From positions 62,001-126,000 of the forward strand of contig CALFXE010000235.1 of NCBI GenBank assembly GCA_937927845.1: 64,000 nucleotides of DNA. The letters are read 5' to 3'. This DNA is from an uncultured Paludibacter sp. GTDB taxonomy: Bacteria > Bacteroidota > Bacteroidia > Bacteroidales > Paludibacteraceae. Below, one piece after another: positions 8,565 to 18,013 of the stretch (position 1 is its first letter; each line of letters opens with the position of its first letter). The notes beneath the pieces are model-generated. The model ran no database searches. It was not told where the DNA came from and saw only the letters and a list, made by a program, of their open reading frames with translations. Both the position numbers and the translations under genes were made by a program.

Positions 8565-11024
8565 TTAATCAACGACAAATTTAGTAATACTGCTTTGATT
8601 ATTTTCATAAACCTTTAATAAATACATTCCGGAGCTAAAGTCTTTTATTGCTATTGATATAGAATTGCCTTTATACACTCCGTGCTGAGTTGACATCAAT
8701 AATTGTCCTGATACATTATATATTTCGGTGTGAACATTTTGTGAGTTGTTTTCGCTTAACCGAATATTTAATATTTTATTGTTGACAGGATTTGGGTAAA
8801 TAGCAAATCGTTCTGATTTAATTGGCTTTAATGCGCTAACTACAAAGTCTTTATATACTAATAGTAAGTCTTTTATAGCTAATGTGTAAGGCTGGCTTTC
8901 TGTCATACCGGATGTGTTGATATAGAAATTCACATTATCAAATTTGATGGGGAAAACAGCCCTGTCAGATATATCGAAAAGAGCATCGACCGGAATACTT
9001 ATATTAAAATCCTTGTTGGCTTCGAACGAGCTTATTTTGTATGATGTGGTTTTGGTATCGTTATTAGCTTTTAAATAGAATATTGCTTCTGTTAAAGCCA
9101 TATTTCCTATATTCATAACCATTTTAACTGTATCAGGGATACCAAACAAGGTTTTCTGATTTGTAAGCCTAATATAGGGCGAACGACCAGCAGCATGTAG
9201 AAAATTTACAGCAGCTCCATGATCCCATCCCGAAGGTAAATTTGACTGATTAAGCTGTGCATTTAAAAAAGAGGATGCTGCCAGAGTCCATTTATTCACA
9301 GACATGCTATCGCCAATTATTGTTGCAGCAGAAGGAATTTCAACATTAATTTGAATTTCATCCGTTACCGAGCCAATTTGACCTTGCGCCATTGTTTTAC
9401 CATTTTTCAAAGCTTTTACTATACCATTTTCAATCTTGCATATTTCGGTATCTGTAACAGTCCAGCTTAATGCATCCGGCGATATTAGTGCGTCTCCTCC
9501 TGATGTTGTTGCAATAACTTCGATAGGATAATCGGTTCTGTTATCAACAATAACAGAGTCGAGACGAATTTTTAAATTAGCAACAGCTTGCAATGTTACT
9601 GATATAGTCGCAGTAGATATCCCGTTATAAGTAGCAGTGATATTTCCAGATGTTGTTCCGGTAGCTACAAACTTATCGCCATCAATAATACCTAAGGAAG
9701 ACGGACAGGTAAGCACAACACCCTGAACATCAGCAGAAAGTAGAACTCCATATTGATTATATCCGTAGAATTTGGGTTGATATTCGCCAAATTGAGGTAG
9801 GGAGATTGTTGATTTATATGGTTTTATCATGCTAATAACATTATCAGCAGGAGCAGTTGACACTGCAAAAATACCGTTTGCTACAGCACGCTCGTTACCA
9901 TCACTCGTTGTGTTTACAGCTTTGCCATATTCTGCAACATACATGGTACTCGAACCACCTCCATCCATGTTGAAAGCTGTGTAAGCACCCGCACTCTTCA
10001 TTAATTCTGCCAACTCTAATGTGGTTGCGCCCAATGAAACTCCTCGTCCATCTACAACACAGAAAATTACTTTATCTTTTTTCTGACTATAACCCAGACC
10101 TGTACGAGGATGACGTTCATTCCAAACATTAGTTTGCTCCACTACACCATTGAGTAGCATGGTTTTATAATTATCTCCACCTGTCATTTGTGTAAAATTA
10201 GAGGCAGAACTGTTTAATATCAAGCTGAATTTTATGTCTATCTCGTCATTTACAGATAGGTTGTTTAGTTGTGTTGCGGAAGTACCATGACCGGAAAGTA
10301 CGGCTTTACCCTTTGGAATAGCCATGCTACCGATATTCTTCTCAACTTTTAATACTTTAGCTTTTATGGTTTTGTTAGTGCCCCAGATCTGCCCTTCTAA
10401 AAGTTCGACTAATACTTCAGTACCATAACTATTAGTTCGCGTAACCTTTCCATTAAACTCATTGTATAAAACCAATTTATTCTCATTTCTAAGATGATTG
10501 ACAGAGTGAATAGCCCAGTTTGAACTCCCAAATTTTATATTTCCTGAATAAGAAGCAACACCAATATCAGGTACTTTGGATGCACTCATTACAAACACAT
10601 TTCTCGAACCCGGAATTTTGGCAATCTGACCATCTATAATATTTCCACTAACAGGATATCCAACATAAGGCAGTGCAGTTTCATAGAAGTCGCCATTAGT
10701 TCCTGCAAAGTAGAATAAACCATCTTTGGATTTCCTCTTTGCTGCCGTAGAGATACCTTCACCTCCATAGATAGAATCACGTCCGATAGTTGCACGAATA
10801 TCAACATATGGATTGGTTAAGTCAGTTTTTAGAAAATACACATCTAAACGTTTCGCCGGAGCAGTAGTCAGCCTTAACGCTACATATTGAGTACCAGGAC
10901 CAACTTGATGATTTTCAAGAGTGTCGATATTATACACAGTACCGCCAACGGTCAAAGTCTGCGCATAAGCAGAAATAAAAAATAAAGAAATAAAAATGGA
11001 AGTAATAATCTTATTCATAAGCAT
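8565..11024 (-). CDS. secreted phosphodiester glycosidase (NAGPA domain) with T9SS sorting domain
   Basis: The 819-residue protein has a signal peptide ending SAYAQ (residue 22). Residues about 280-388 are a phosphodiester glycosidase domain, the family of the mammalian 'uncovering enzyme' that removes GlcNAc from GlcNAc-1-P-6-mannose. The conserved elements are visible: HPRTGLGYS (305-313), FCVVDGRG, and the signature NMDGGGSSTM (352-361). Ig-like bacterial domains follow (VVLTCPSSLGIIDGD), then a beta-sandwich and a T9SS tail starting IYPNPVNN. The locus context (amidase, GHL10) suggests it cuts GlcNAc-1-phosphodiesters attached to MurNAc. That substrate is inference. An in-frame ATG two codons downstream (11018) is an equally good start. 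A strong terminator lies just upstream. Confidence 0.85.
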   Translation of the reverse strand: MLMNKIITSIFISLFFISAYAQTLTVGGTVYNIDTLENHQVGPGTQYVALRLTTAPAKRLDVYFLKTDLTNPYVDIRATIGRDSIYGGEGISTAAKRKSKDGLFYFAGTNGDFYETALPYVGYPVSGNIIDGQIAKIPGSRNVFVMSASKVPDIGVASYSGNIKFGSSNWAIHSVNHLRNENKLVLYNEFNGKVTRTNSYGTEVLVELLEGQIWGTNKTIKAKVLKVEKNIGSMAIPKGKAVLSGHGTSATQLNNLSVNDEIDIKFSLILNSSASNFTQMTGGDNYKTMLLNGVVEQTNVWNERHPRTGLGYSQKKDKVIFCVVDGRGVSLGATTLELAELMKSAGAYTAFNMDGGGSSTMYVAEYGKAVNTTSDGNERAVANGIFAVSTAPADNVISMIKPYKSTISLPQFGEYQPKFYGYNQYGVLLSADVQGVVLTCPSSLGIIDGDKFVATGTTSGNITATYNGISTATISVTLQAVANLKIRLDSVIVDNRTDYPIEVIATTSGGDALISPDALSWTVTDTEICKIENGIVKALKNGKTMAQGQIGSVTDEIQINVEIPSAATIIGDSMSVNKWTLAASSFLNAQLNQSNLPSGWDHGAAVNFLHAAGRSPYIRLTNQKTLFGIPDTVKMVMNIGNMALTEAIFYLKANNDTKTTSYKISSFEANKDFNISIPVDALFDISDRAVFPIKFDNVNFYINTSGMTESQPYTLAIKDLLLVYKDFVVSALKPIKSERFAIYPNPVNNKILNIRLSENNSQNVHTEIYNVSGQLLMSTQHGVYKGNSISIAIKDFSSGMYLLKVYENNQSSITKFVVD

Positions 11025-11036
11025 AGCAAAATATAA

Positions 11037-11067
11037 AAAGAGGTGATGGCGCTGCCACCACCTCTTT
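11037..11067 (-). terminator. Rho-independent terminator or attenuator inside the SusC/D-led locus
   Basis: Read on the minus strand this is a 9-bp perfect stem AAAGAGGTG/CACCTCTTT, extended inward by a GGC/GCC pair around a GCT loop, followed by TTTTTATATTTT. It lies in the 61-base gap between the DUF5689-like gene and the NAGPA gene, in the orientation that would end transcripts coming from SusC. It probably lowers expression of the last three genes, which depend on read-through or on a start inside the preceding gene. Confidence 0.8.
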
Positions 11068-11085
11068 CGAAGAAAAATTAATATG

Positions 11086-13620
11086 TTATTTTACAATAAC
11101 TTTGTGAATTTCATTTACACCATCAATGGTTTTTACCTTCACAAGATATACACCTTGATTAGCAACTTTCACAGAGTTTACATGAGTAGCTTTTACTTGC
11201 AACTGACCGGAAACCGAATAAACAGTAACAGAAGCCATTGGTTCTTCGAAGCTTAATGTTTTCTCATTAACAGCAATTTTTATTGTGTTGTTGTTAACTC
11301 TTGCAACTCCATCAGTAACATTTATTTTAAATTCATATGCACCGTAGCCATTTTCACCGGTGTAGAGGTACAAGGTAGCAATACCATTTGCTTCATCTAT
11401 TTCAACAGATGGAACAGCAGTACGATAAGGATTAGATACAGCACCCATGCCTGCTGCTGGTAATGTCCATAACGATTCAATATCTTTAAATTCCTTATTT
11501 GCATCTTTCCATTTAAATAGACGGAACGAAGAAGGAGGTGTAGCAAGTGTATTTCCTGACGCTATAAGGAAGAAATGTTCACCTGCAACTTCAAATTCAA
11601 CCAAACCATTATGTCCGCTTTTGTTTCCGTGAGCCACCGACCAATCTTCAACTTCTTTAGGAACATTATAGAAGCCATCCACAATATTACCATCCATATC
11701 AATCAATGTAGGAAGCGTTGCGTTTCCGTCTAAATAGAAATAATTTTCATCCATTGGGAAAATTTGAGGAGCAGTACCCGGGTTGGTTAAGCCGGTTAAG
11801 AAAGTACCTTGTTCCGAAACATCAATAATAACAACTTCTGCAGCTCCAGCCACTCCATCTTTGATTTCCCATTTGAAAGCTGACATACCTGAAGCATTTG
11901 CTGCCATAATGATGGCATCCTTAGTAACATCACCATATACACCAAAGGCATCAAAACGAATTGCAGCTTCTGCAAAATCAGGATTGTCAACCAACGCCTC
12001 ACTGATTACTTCTGTTCCGGTACCGTCAGCCAAGTTTATTTTCCAAACTTGAGCCGGTTTTTTATTGGAAGTAACTCCATTCCAAAGTAATAAATTACCT
12101 GCGCCATCCAATTTTAGATCATTAAGTGGGTACGAGCCCGATACGGGACGCTCGCAAGTTTCGAATATCTTCGCTTCTAATTTTATCGGAGCAAGACGGT
12201 TTCCGTTAGCTCCGTCAACAACGGTCAGTTGCTCTAAGTTGCTATCGATAAAATACATTTTTCCATCTATTGGCACCATACCACGTACCATTTGAGAGGC
12301 GCTGTGGATTTGGTTTGCGGCTAAATTGTCCATAATGCTTGACACCAACCATTTGCTGGTCAATGTGTATTTTCCGTCTTCTTTCGCCTCATACGTAGCG
12401 GGATCAACGCGCGGAACGGGGGATGCGGTTACTCGGATAGCGTCGGTTACTAAATAAGTTACGCCTTCATTGGAAGACACCACTCCTTTTACGTTTACTT
12501 TCGTGCCGACAGGCAACGTAGACTGATTCAGCGCGGATACCAAAACAATGGTATTGCTGTTATTATCACGGAGAGTTACATCGCCCGAACCGTATGATTG
12601 AATCGTCAGTCCGTCAATGCCTATGTATTTAAACATATACGGAGCCGCGTCCGCTTTCAATGTGGAAAGTGTCAATGATTGAATCGTAGGCAGCGATGCC
12701 GCTTCTTTTTTTTGGAAAGTAGCGCCTGTCAATACCACATAAGCTCCTGCTGTTACCGTAGTTCCAGAAACGGTAATCTTATCGCCTATAGAGAACGAAC
12801 CACTCTCTACATCCACTTTCAAACCGCCCGTAGCATCCTGTATATACACTTCGTTGCCGTTTGCGTACGTTACCACACCACTTACCTTAGTTTCGGCTCC
12901 GGCAGCCAATTCTTTGACTTCGGCAATAGTCGGAATATATTCGCCAAAGAAAGCATAGAGCGTAATATTCCCCTCGGTTCCGGCAGGAATAGACGTTACT
13001 TTTCCGCCAGAGAAATCGACGTTTCTAAACCAACCTCCGAAAGTTTCGCCTTCTTTGTAAGGATCCGGAATAAATACCTCTTCCGTTCCATCGTAGGTGG
13101 CAGGACCAGCAAAAGCATGTCCCCATGCTGGTATAAATGCGTCAAGTTGTCCAGCTACCGAAAAATCAGCAGATATGGGCCAACCGGTGCGCTGTCCTTC
13201 AACGAAAAAAGCTCCTACCGCATAACGCCATGCAGCCGAAGTCCCATCGTCCGTACTGTTTAATTTAGTAGGCAACCTAGTGGGGGGTGCCGTTGGAATT
13301 TGCGTATCTGTTACATCTATAATATAGGTTTTTAACCAGCCCCATTGCGCTGCATTAGAGTTCAGAATAGCGCAAGAAGTCAATCCAGAAGCAATATTCG
13401 GCGCACTTAGCGGATCGGCTTGTTGTTTGTAATACTCGAGCGTATTCCATGCAAAGGTTGGATTCGCTTCTTTCATAAAAGCATCAAACATGTCGCTTTT
13501 ATTTGTCCATCCATAATCATTTGTAACACCGCCGTTAAGTACGTAAGTGATGTTACCGCCTGCTGCGAACGACATCATCGTTATGGCACAAGCTGTTAAT
13601 AATAACGTAAGTTTTTTCAT
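11086..13620 (-). CDS. secreted multidomain protein: InlB-like repeat, DUF5689-like domain, propeller, sorting tail
   Basis: 844 residues with signal peptide MKKLTLLLTACAITMMSFAA. A Listeria-Bacteroides (InlB B-type) repeat is visible at about 190-230 (FGGWFRNVDFSGGKVTSI, LYAFFGEY). Next come OB-fold-like DUF5689 repeats at about 235-410 (VSGVVTYANGNEVYIQD, KVNVKGVVSSNEGVTYLV). The C-terminal half looks like a DUF4623-type beta-propeller (YFIDSNLEQLTVVDG, LLWNGVTSNKKPAQVWKI). A sorting-type tail closes the protein (VTVYSVSGQLQ, QGVYLVKVKT). No catalytic residues were identified; a surface glycan-binding role is likely given its place in the locus. The N-terminal half (about 12300-13550) is clearly richer in G+C than the C-terminal half and the flanking genes, so the gene may be a mosaic. 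Confidence 0.75.
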   Translation of the reverse strand: MKKLTLLLTACAITMMSFAAGGNITYVLNGGVTNDYGWTNKSDMFDAFMKEANPTFAWNTLEYYKQQADPLSAPNIASGLTSCAILNSNAAQWGWLKTYIIDVTDTQIPTAPPTRLPTKLNSTDDGTSAAWRYAVGAFFVEGQRTGWPISADFSVAGQLDAFIPAWGHAFAGPATYDGTEEVFIPDPYKEGETFGGWFRNVDFSGGKVTSIPAGTEGNITLYAFFGEYIPTIAEVKELAAGAETKVSGVVTYANGNEVYIQDATGGLKVDVESGSFSIGDKITVSGTTVTAGAYVVLTGATFQKKEAASLPTIQSLTLSTLKADAAPYMFKYIGIDGLTIQSYGSGDVTLRDNNSNTIVLVSALNQSTLPVGTKVNVKGVVSSNEGVTYLVTDAIRVTASPVPRVDPATYEAKEDGKYTLTSKWLVSSIMDNLAANQIHSASQMVRGMVPIDGKMYFIDSNLEQLTVVDGANGNRLAPIKLEAKIFETCERPVSGSYPLNDLKLDGAGNLLLWNGVTSNKKPAQVWKINLADGTGTEVISEALVDNPDFAEAAIRFDAFGVYGDVTKDAIIMAANASGMSAFKWEIKDGVAGAAEVVIIDVSEQGTFLTGLTNPGTAPQIFPMDENYFYLDGNATLPTLIDMDGNIVDGFYNVPKEVEDWSVAHGNKSGHNGLVEFEVAGEHFFLIASGNTLATPPSSFRLFKWKDANKEFKDIESLWTLPAAGMGAVSNPYRTAVPSVEIDEANGIATLYLYTGENGYGAYEFKINVTDGVARVNNNTIKIAVNEKTLSFEEPMASVTVYSVSGQLQVKATHVNSVKVANQGVYLVKVKTIDGVNEIHKVIVK

Positions 13621-13659
13621 AAACGTTTAATTTTGAGTTAGTAATTCTTGTTAATTGAT

Positions 13660-16299
13660 TTATAATTTAATTTTCAATATCCTTTCTTTAGTTGTTGTTT
13701 TAATTTTTAATAAATAGATACCTGATTTTAATTCACTCGATTCTAATAAAATTGTATTTCTACCACTTACAAGCTCATGACTTTGTTTTTGCATGAGTAC
13801 ACCTGAAATGGAATAAACATCTATTTGTGCTGAACTATCTATATCGTTATCTATGACAATATTCAAGGTGTTGTTGGTATCAAAATAGCTATAACAGAAT
13901 TGTATTTCTTGTGTTTCCTTAATGCCTGATGCATTTTTTAATATTACCATTACAGCAGGTGATGGATCGGTCAATCCTTCAGCATTCTTAGCACGTACTC
14001 TGATATAATATGTGTCATCGCTTAAACCATCATAACTTGTGTTGTATACAAATGCATCGGCACTTTTTAGTGTAGTTTGCCGTGTAGGGAACGATGGGTC
14101 TTTTGATAATTCTGCCCTGAATCCTTGCGATACTTGTTCCTGCCAACTGATTTCTATGCTTGTACCATAAATAGTCGAACCATCTGCGGGAGAAAGAATG
14201 ACCGGTACCGGTACCGGAACTTCCACCGTACTAAACGCTATTCTTTCTGAAATGGCTTGTATATCTCCCTTCACAGCTTTAACACGAGCATAATACGTTG
14301 TAGATGGAGTTAATGTACCATCCGGAATGGTTGCTGAGGTAGCTTGTACTGTTTTGGAATACGTTATCACCGAGAAATCCGATTTGTTAGAAATTTCCAA
14401 GGTGTAACTTGCTCCTTCTCCTATGCTCATCCATTGCAATTCCGGTGTCAGCGATATTTTGTCGCTTCCGTCAACTGGCGAATTAATTTTGAATTTCGTA
14501 CCGATGAAACTTCTTACACTTGAAGTAGTTACAGGACAGTTTGGAGCAATGGCTTTTACTCTCCAATAATAAGTTGTATTGTCTTTGAGATTGGTCTGCA
14601 AGCCCGAATTAAACTCAGCAACTGGAGTTTCCCTTGCTGCAATAGGCTTTGTAAATGCTACATCTTCGGCAATCTCACAAACATAATATGCAGCATTAGC
14701 AACTGCTTGCCACGACATCAAGGCTGGAAGCACCACATTTTGAGCGTCCGCAGGATAGTTTAATTGAGGCTGATCAATGGTAGAGGCACTCTCCCCATAA
14801 ACGCGCGGTGGGTATTCATTCCCATATCTATCGTATACAGCAACAGCAATTTTATGACTTGCATTAGAGATGCCTGTGGGTAAGTTATATTCTTTGGTAT
14901 AGGAAATTCCTAATAAATACTTTGCACTTGAAAAGATATCTGCCTCTGAATAATTTGCAGTTGGAATAGCATAAACACTATATCTTACAGAATTATCAGA
15001 GTAGTTCCATGTAACTTTACTACCAGCTATAGCCAGACTTTCTACTAATCCTTGTGTGGGTGCTGTTTTCCATCCATAGGCTGCACGCAACACTTTGGAG
15101 TTATATGGACCGGCTTTCAAGGCATTCAATGCTGATTGTGCCAAGTCATTGGTACGGAAATACACGCTTCCTGTGGTACCGTTTAAGTCGGCATTTCTAT
15201 TGATATTCGCCTGATTAACAAGCTCATTATTTGAAAAACTACTCGTATTGCTGGAATAAAAATGTCTGCCGAAAAGATTGGATGCTTTAGCCCACCATGG
15301 ACTAAGTTTTGAGAAATCGTTGGAGGAGCCTATGGTCCAATATATCTGCGGAGAGATATAATCAATCGACCCATCTTTTAACCACGCTAAAGGGTCGCTG
15401 TATATACTATTGTATTGCCAATCGCTACCTGCCGGAGCAGCCGGTAAACCATAGGAATTAGCAACTGCTGCGCTCGAAGCAGCTACACCTGCCGGACTAA
15501 TACCAAAAGTAACGTAAGGCTTTATGCTATTGATACGTGCATACACATCTCTAACCATCTGATTTACATTATCACGCCGCCAATCGGCACGTGACAATCC
15601 TTTCGGATTATAGGATTGAAATTGTGCATTGTCTAATGCATCTGTTGTACCTGAAACATAGAAATAATCGTCGAATACAATACCATCGACTTCATAGTGT
15701 GTAATGATGTCTTCTACTACATCACATATCCTCTCTCTCACTGCAGGAATGCCAGGATTGAGAATTTTTGTATACGAGCCATAGTCTAATATCCACTCAG
15801 GATGTGTAGTGGCATAATCGGTTGGCAGATTACCATGCGATTCGGACGAAGTTGAATAACGATATGGATTTAACCATGCATGTACTTCAATGCCGCGTGC
15901 ATGAGCTTCGGTAATGATATAAGCAAGCGGGTCCCATCCCGGATCAGCCCCTCGTTCTGAGGATAGATATTGACTCCAAGGTTCATATTGCGAGTTGTAA
16001 AACGCATCACTCATGCCTCTAACTTGAAAAAATACGGTATTGAAATTAGCATTTTGAAGCCTGTCAAGCACGTTCAGCAATCCATTTTTTTGTGCAGTGC
16101 GTGCAGCCTCTCTTGATGCTTCATTTGTTCCGGTTGCAGTAGGTACGGTGGTTGATGGCCAATCTAATCGCCATACCGTTGAAAGCCATGTGGCTCTCAC
16201 TTCCCTCTTAACTGATTGAGCAGAAAGATAAAAGACACAAATAAACAATAATAATGAGATGTTTAGAATTCTATTTTTGTAAGATATTGTTTTTATCAT
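13660..16299 (-). CDS. GHL10-family (DigH/YngK-like) glycoside hydrolase with FN3 domains and T9SS tail
   Basis: Residues about 30-400 form a glycosyl-hydrolase-like 10 domain: KREVRATWLSTVWRLDWP (31-48), FFQVRGMSDAFY, GIEVHAWLNPYR (136-147), VDGIVFDDYFY with the paired acids D210/D211, and IDYISPQIYW. E. coli DigH (YddW) of this family is known to cut peptidoglycan glycans from which the stem peptides have been removed. Two or three fibronectin-III-like domains (about 480-780) and a T9SS-type tail (DVYSISGVLM, GIYLLKIKT) follow. The signal peptide ends at LSAQ. At 879 residues it is about twice the length of DigH. It shares one base with the upstream PKD lipoprotein stop (TGATG). An amidase in the same locus would make its substrate. 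Confidence 0.87.
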   Translation of the reverse strand: MIKTISYKNRILNISLLLFICVFYLSAQSVKREVRATWLSTVWRLDWPSTTVPTATGTNEASREAARTAQKNGLLNVLDRLQNANFNTVFFQVRGMSDAFYNSQYEPWSQYLSSERGADPGWDPLAYIITEAHARGIEVHAWLNPYRYSTSSESHGNLPTDYATTHPEWILDYGSYTKILNPGIPAVRERICDVVEDIITHYEVDGIVFDDYFYVSGTTDALDNAQFQSYNPKGLSRADWRRDNVNQMVRDVYARINSIKPYVTFGISPAGVAASSAAVANSYGLPAAPAGSDWQYNSIYSDPLAWLKDGSIDYISPQIYWTIGSSNDFSKLSPWWAKASNLFGRHFYSSNTSSFSNNELVNQANINRNADLNGTTGSVYFRTNDLAQSALNALKAGPYNSKVLRAAYGWKTAPTQGLVESLAIAGSKVTWNYSDNSVRYSVYAIPTANYSEADIFSSAKYLLGISYTKEYNLPTGISNASHKIAVAVYDRYGNEYPPRVYGESASTIDQPQLNYPADAQNVVLPALMSWQAVANAAYYVCEIAEDVAFTKPIAARETPVAEFNSGLQTNLKDNTTYYWRVKAIAPNCPVTTSSVRSFIGTKFKINSPVDGSDKISLTPELQWMSIGEGASYTLEISNKSDFSVITYSKTVQATSATIPDGTLTPSTTYYARVKAVKGDIQAISERIAFSTVEVPVPVPVILSPADGSTIYGTSIEISWQEQVSQGFRAELSKDPSFPTRQTTLKSADAFVYNTSYDGLSDDTYYIRVRAKNAEGLTDPSPAVMVILKNASGIKETQEIQFCYSYFDTNNTLNIVIDNDIDSSAQIDVYSISGVLMQKQSHELVSGRNTILLESSELKSGIYLLKIKTTTKERILKIKL

Positions 16300-17984
16300 C
16301 AGAATAATTTTGATTTTCCGTTATTAATAGCAACCCCATACACCTCAACACCTTCAATAACATGTTCAATTTTATTTGTGCTTGAATTGTATCTCATTAA
16401 GCCCGATTTTACTTCATTAGGGAAAGCTGAACGTAATCCGAAATAAATATCGCCGGTTGCTTCATCCAAAGCCATTTGGCATATTCCTATAAACTCACCG
16501 GAGCTTCCTTCTCCTTTACCCGTATCGGTAATGGGAGTTACGGTTTTACCTGTGGTTGTAAGAATTTTATAGGGTGCTAAATTGCTTTTAGTACCACCTA
16601 TCTCATTGAGTTGGTCTAATCTACAACGATAAAAACCTTCGTAGCCTGTATCATAAACACTGAAATAGAACATTTGTTTTTTACTGTCCCACACTAAGGA
16701 TTTAGGACTCATGCCCGACAAAGCAATACCCGATGCCGGTGCAGGTTGACCACCCGTGATAGCAGTAGGTAGAATATCTCCATCTGTAAACCGATAGATA
16801 CCATTGCCATTAAATGTCTTACACCAATACCACACACCATCCACTTTGGTAAAGCAGGCATTCATAGCACCATAACTCCATCCGTTAGCGTAATATCCCA
16901 ATGTGGCATTTTGTACTTTAAAAGGAAATTCAGCCGGTGTATGTATTCTGTTTCTATCTTTGAGTTCTATCGTCTTGATTCCTGTATTTCTGTCGGTAAA
17001 ATATAAATACTTACCTTCAATGTATCCGTAAAATGGGTCGTTGAAAGCCGGACCGCCAATATTGGATAACATGGTTTCCACTTTTGCTCCATCTTTGGAC
17101 ATAATCATGATTCGTCCATCACCCATAATACCGGAAGCATCATCAACAAAGGTAAACTGCTGTCCGCAATCTAAAATATACAGGGATGCATCGTTGAATA
17201 ATATGTTGAGCGGATGTTTTCCCGACGATACACCCATATCATACGGATATATATTCATACCTGCAGGTTTGTTTGTGGCTAATTTAAGTGCCATTATATT
17301 TCCGCCTTTAACCGCATAATACAAAGTAGGAACATCCTGATTATATGCAACTTGCACATTTACTTTGCCTTCTTCTAATGATCTTCCTGCTAATTTTACC
17401 TGTAATCTTACTGTTTGCGAACCAACATGTCCGAATTTAAGCTTACCCGGATCTGCTAATGTAGATGTACTCACCGGATTTCCTGCTTCATCCGTAGTGC
17501 CGGCAGGAAATAACCACAAATACTCTTCTGCCAGATTCTCAGGATTAGGTAATTCTACCGATATGCTTACCGGTGTGGTAAGTACTTCACATATACCACC
17601 AGCAACAGAATCAACCGACATAATAGGAACTATATCTTTTATCATGATAGGCTTTGTACTGTGCTTTAATCCATTGATGGTCAACTTCACAGAAAACGAT
17701 CCTGCTGCAGCATATTTATGCGTCACCTCTTTACCCGTAACAGTGGGCGTACCATCGCCAAAATCCCAAACACAGTCACCATCCATACCTGAAATGCTTT
17801 GAAACTTTACTGTTGCACCAACGTAATAATCAAGTGTGTATGTATCATCTGAAACCTCATATGTAAAATTCACATCTGGTGATGGAAGGTTTTCAATATC
17901 AGGTATATTATCGAAACATCCGTAGGTGAAATAACCTAATAGAATTATCAATAAATATTGTGTTAGTTGCGTTATTGTTTTCAT
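16299..17984 (-). CDS. PKD-domain and beta-propeller lipoprotein (probable surface binding protein)
   Basis: 561 residues. The N-terminus ends its hydrophobic stretch at YFTYGC followed by acidic residues, a plausible lipoprotein with a surface-export type signal. A PKD domain with the diagnostic WDFGDGTP is at about residues 68-76, and a second Ig-like domain follows. From about 210 onward is a propeller-like region (TLYYAVKGGNIMAL, YLYFTDRNTGIKTIEL, SPKSLVWDSKKQMFYFSVYD, GDIYFGLRS). It occupies the SusE/F position in the locus, where such proteins bind the substrate at the cell surface. No enzyme signature was seen. It ends in a one-base overlap with the GHL10 gene. Confidence 0.75.
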   Translation of the reverse strand: MKTITQLTQYLLIILLGYFTYGCFDNIPDIENLPSPDVNFTYEVSDDTYTLDYYVGATVKFQSISGMDGDCVWDFGDGTPTVTGKEVTHKYAAAGSFSVKLTINGLKHSTKPIMIKDIVPIMSVDSVAGGICEVLTTPVSISVELPNPENLAEEYLWLFPAGTTDEAGNPVSTSTLADPGKLKFGHVGSQTVRLQVKLAGRSLEEGKVNVQVAYNQDVPTLYYAVKGGNIMALKLATNKPAGMNIYPYDMGVSSGKHPLNILFNDASLYILDCGQQFTFVDDASGIMGDGRIMIMSKDGAKVETMLSNIGGPAFNDPFYGYIEGKYLYFTDRNTGIKTIELKDRNRIHTPAEFPFKVQNATLGYYANGWSYGAMNACFTKVDGVWYWCKTFNGNGIYRFTDGDILPTAITGGQPAPASGIALSGMSPKSLVWDSKKQMFYFSVYDTGYEGFYRCRLDQLNEIGGTKSNLAPYKILTTTGKTVTPITDTGKGEGSSGEFIGICQMALDEATGDIYFGLRSAFPNEVKSGLMRYNSSTNKIEHVIEGVEVYGVAINNGKSKLF

Positions 17985-18013
17985 GTAGATGATTAGTTAT
18001 TTAAATATTCAAA

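Noticed and set aside
12679..13263. 194-codon plus-strand ORF inside the DUF5689-like gene
   Set aside because: A shadow of the G+C-richer coding strand; no family features and no start context, while the minus-strand frame has a full domain architecture.
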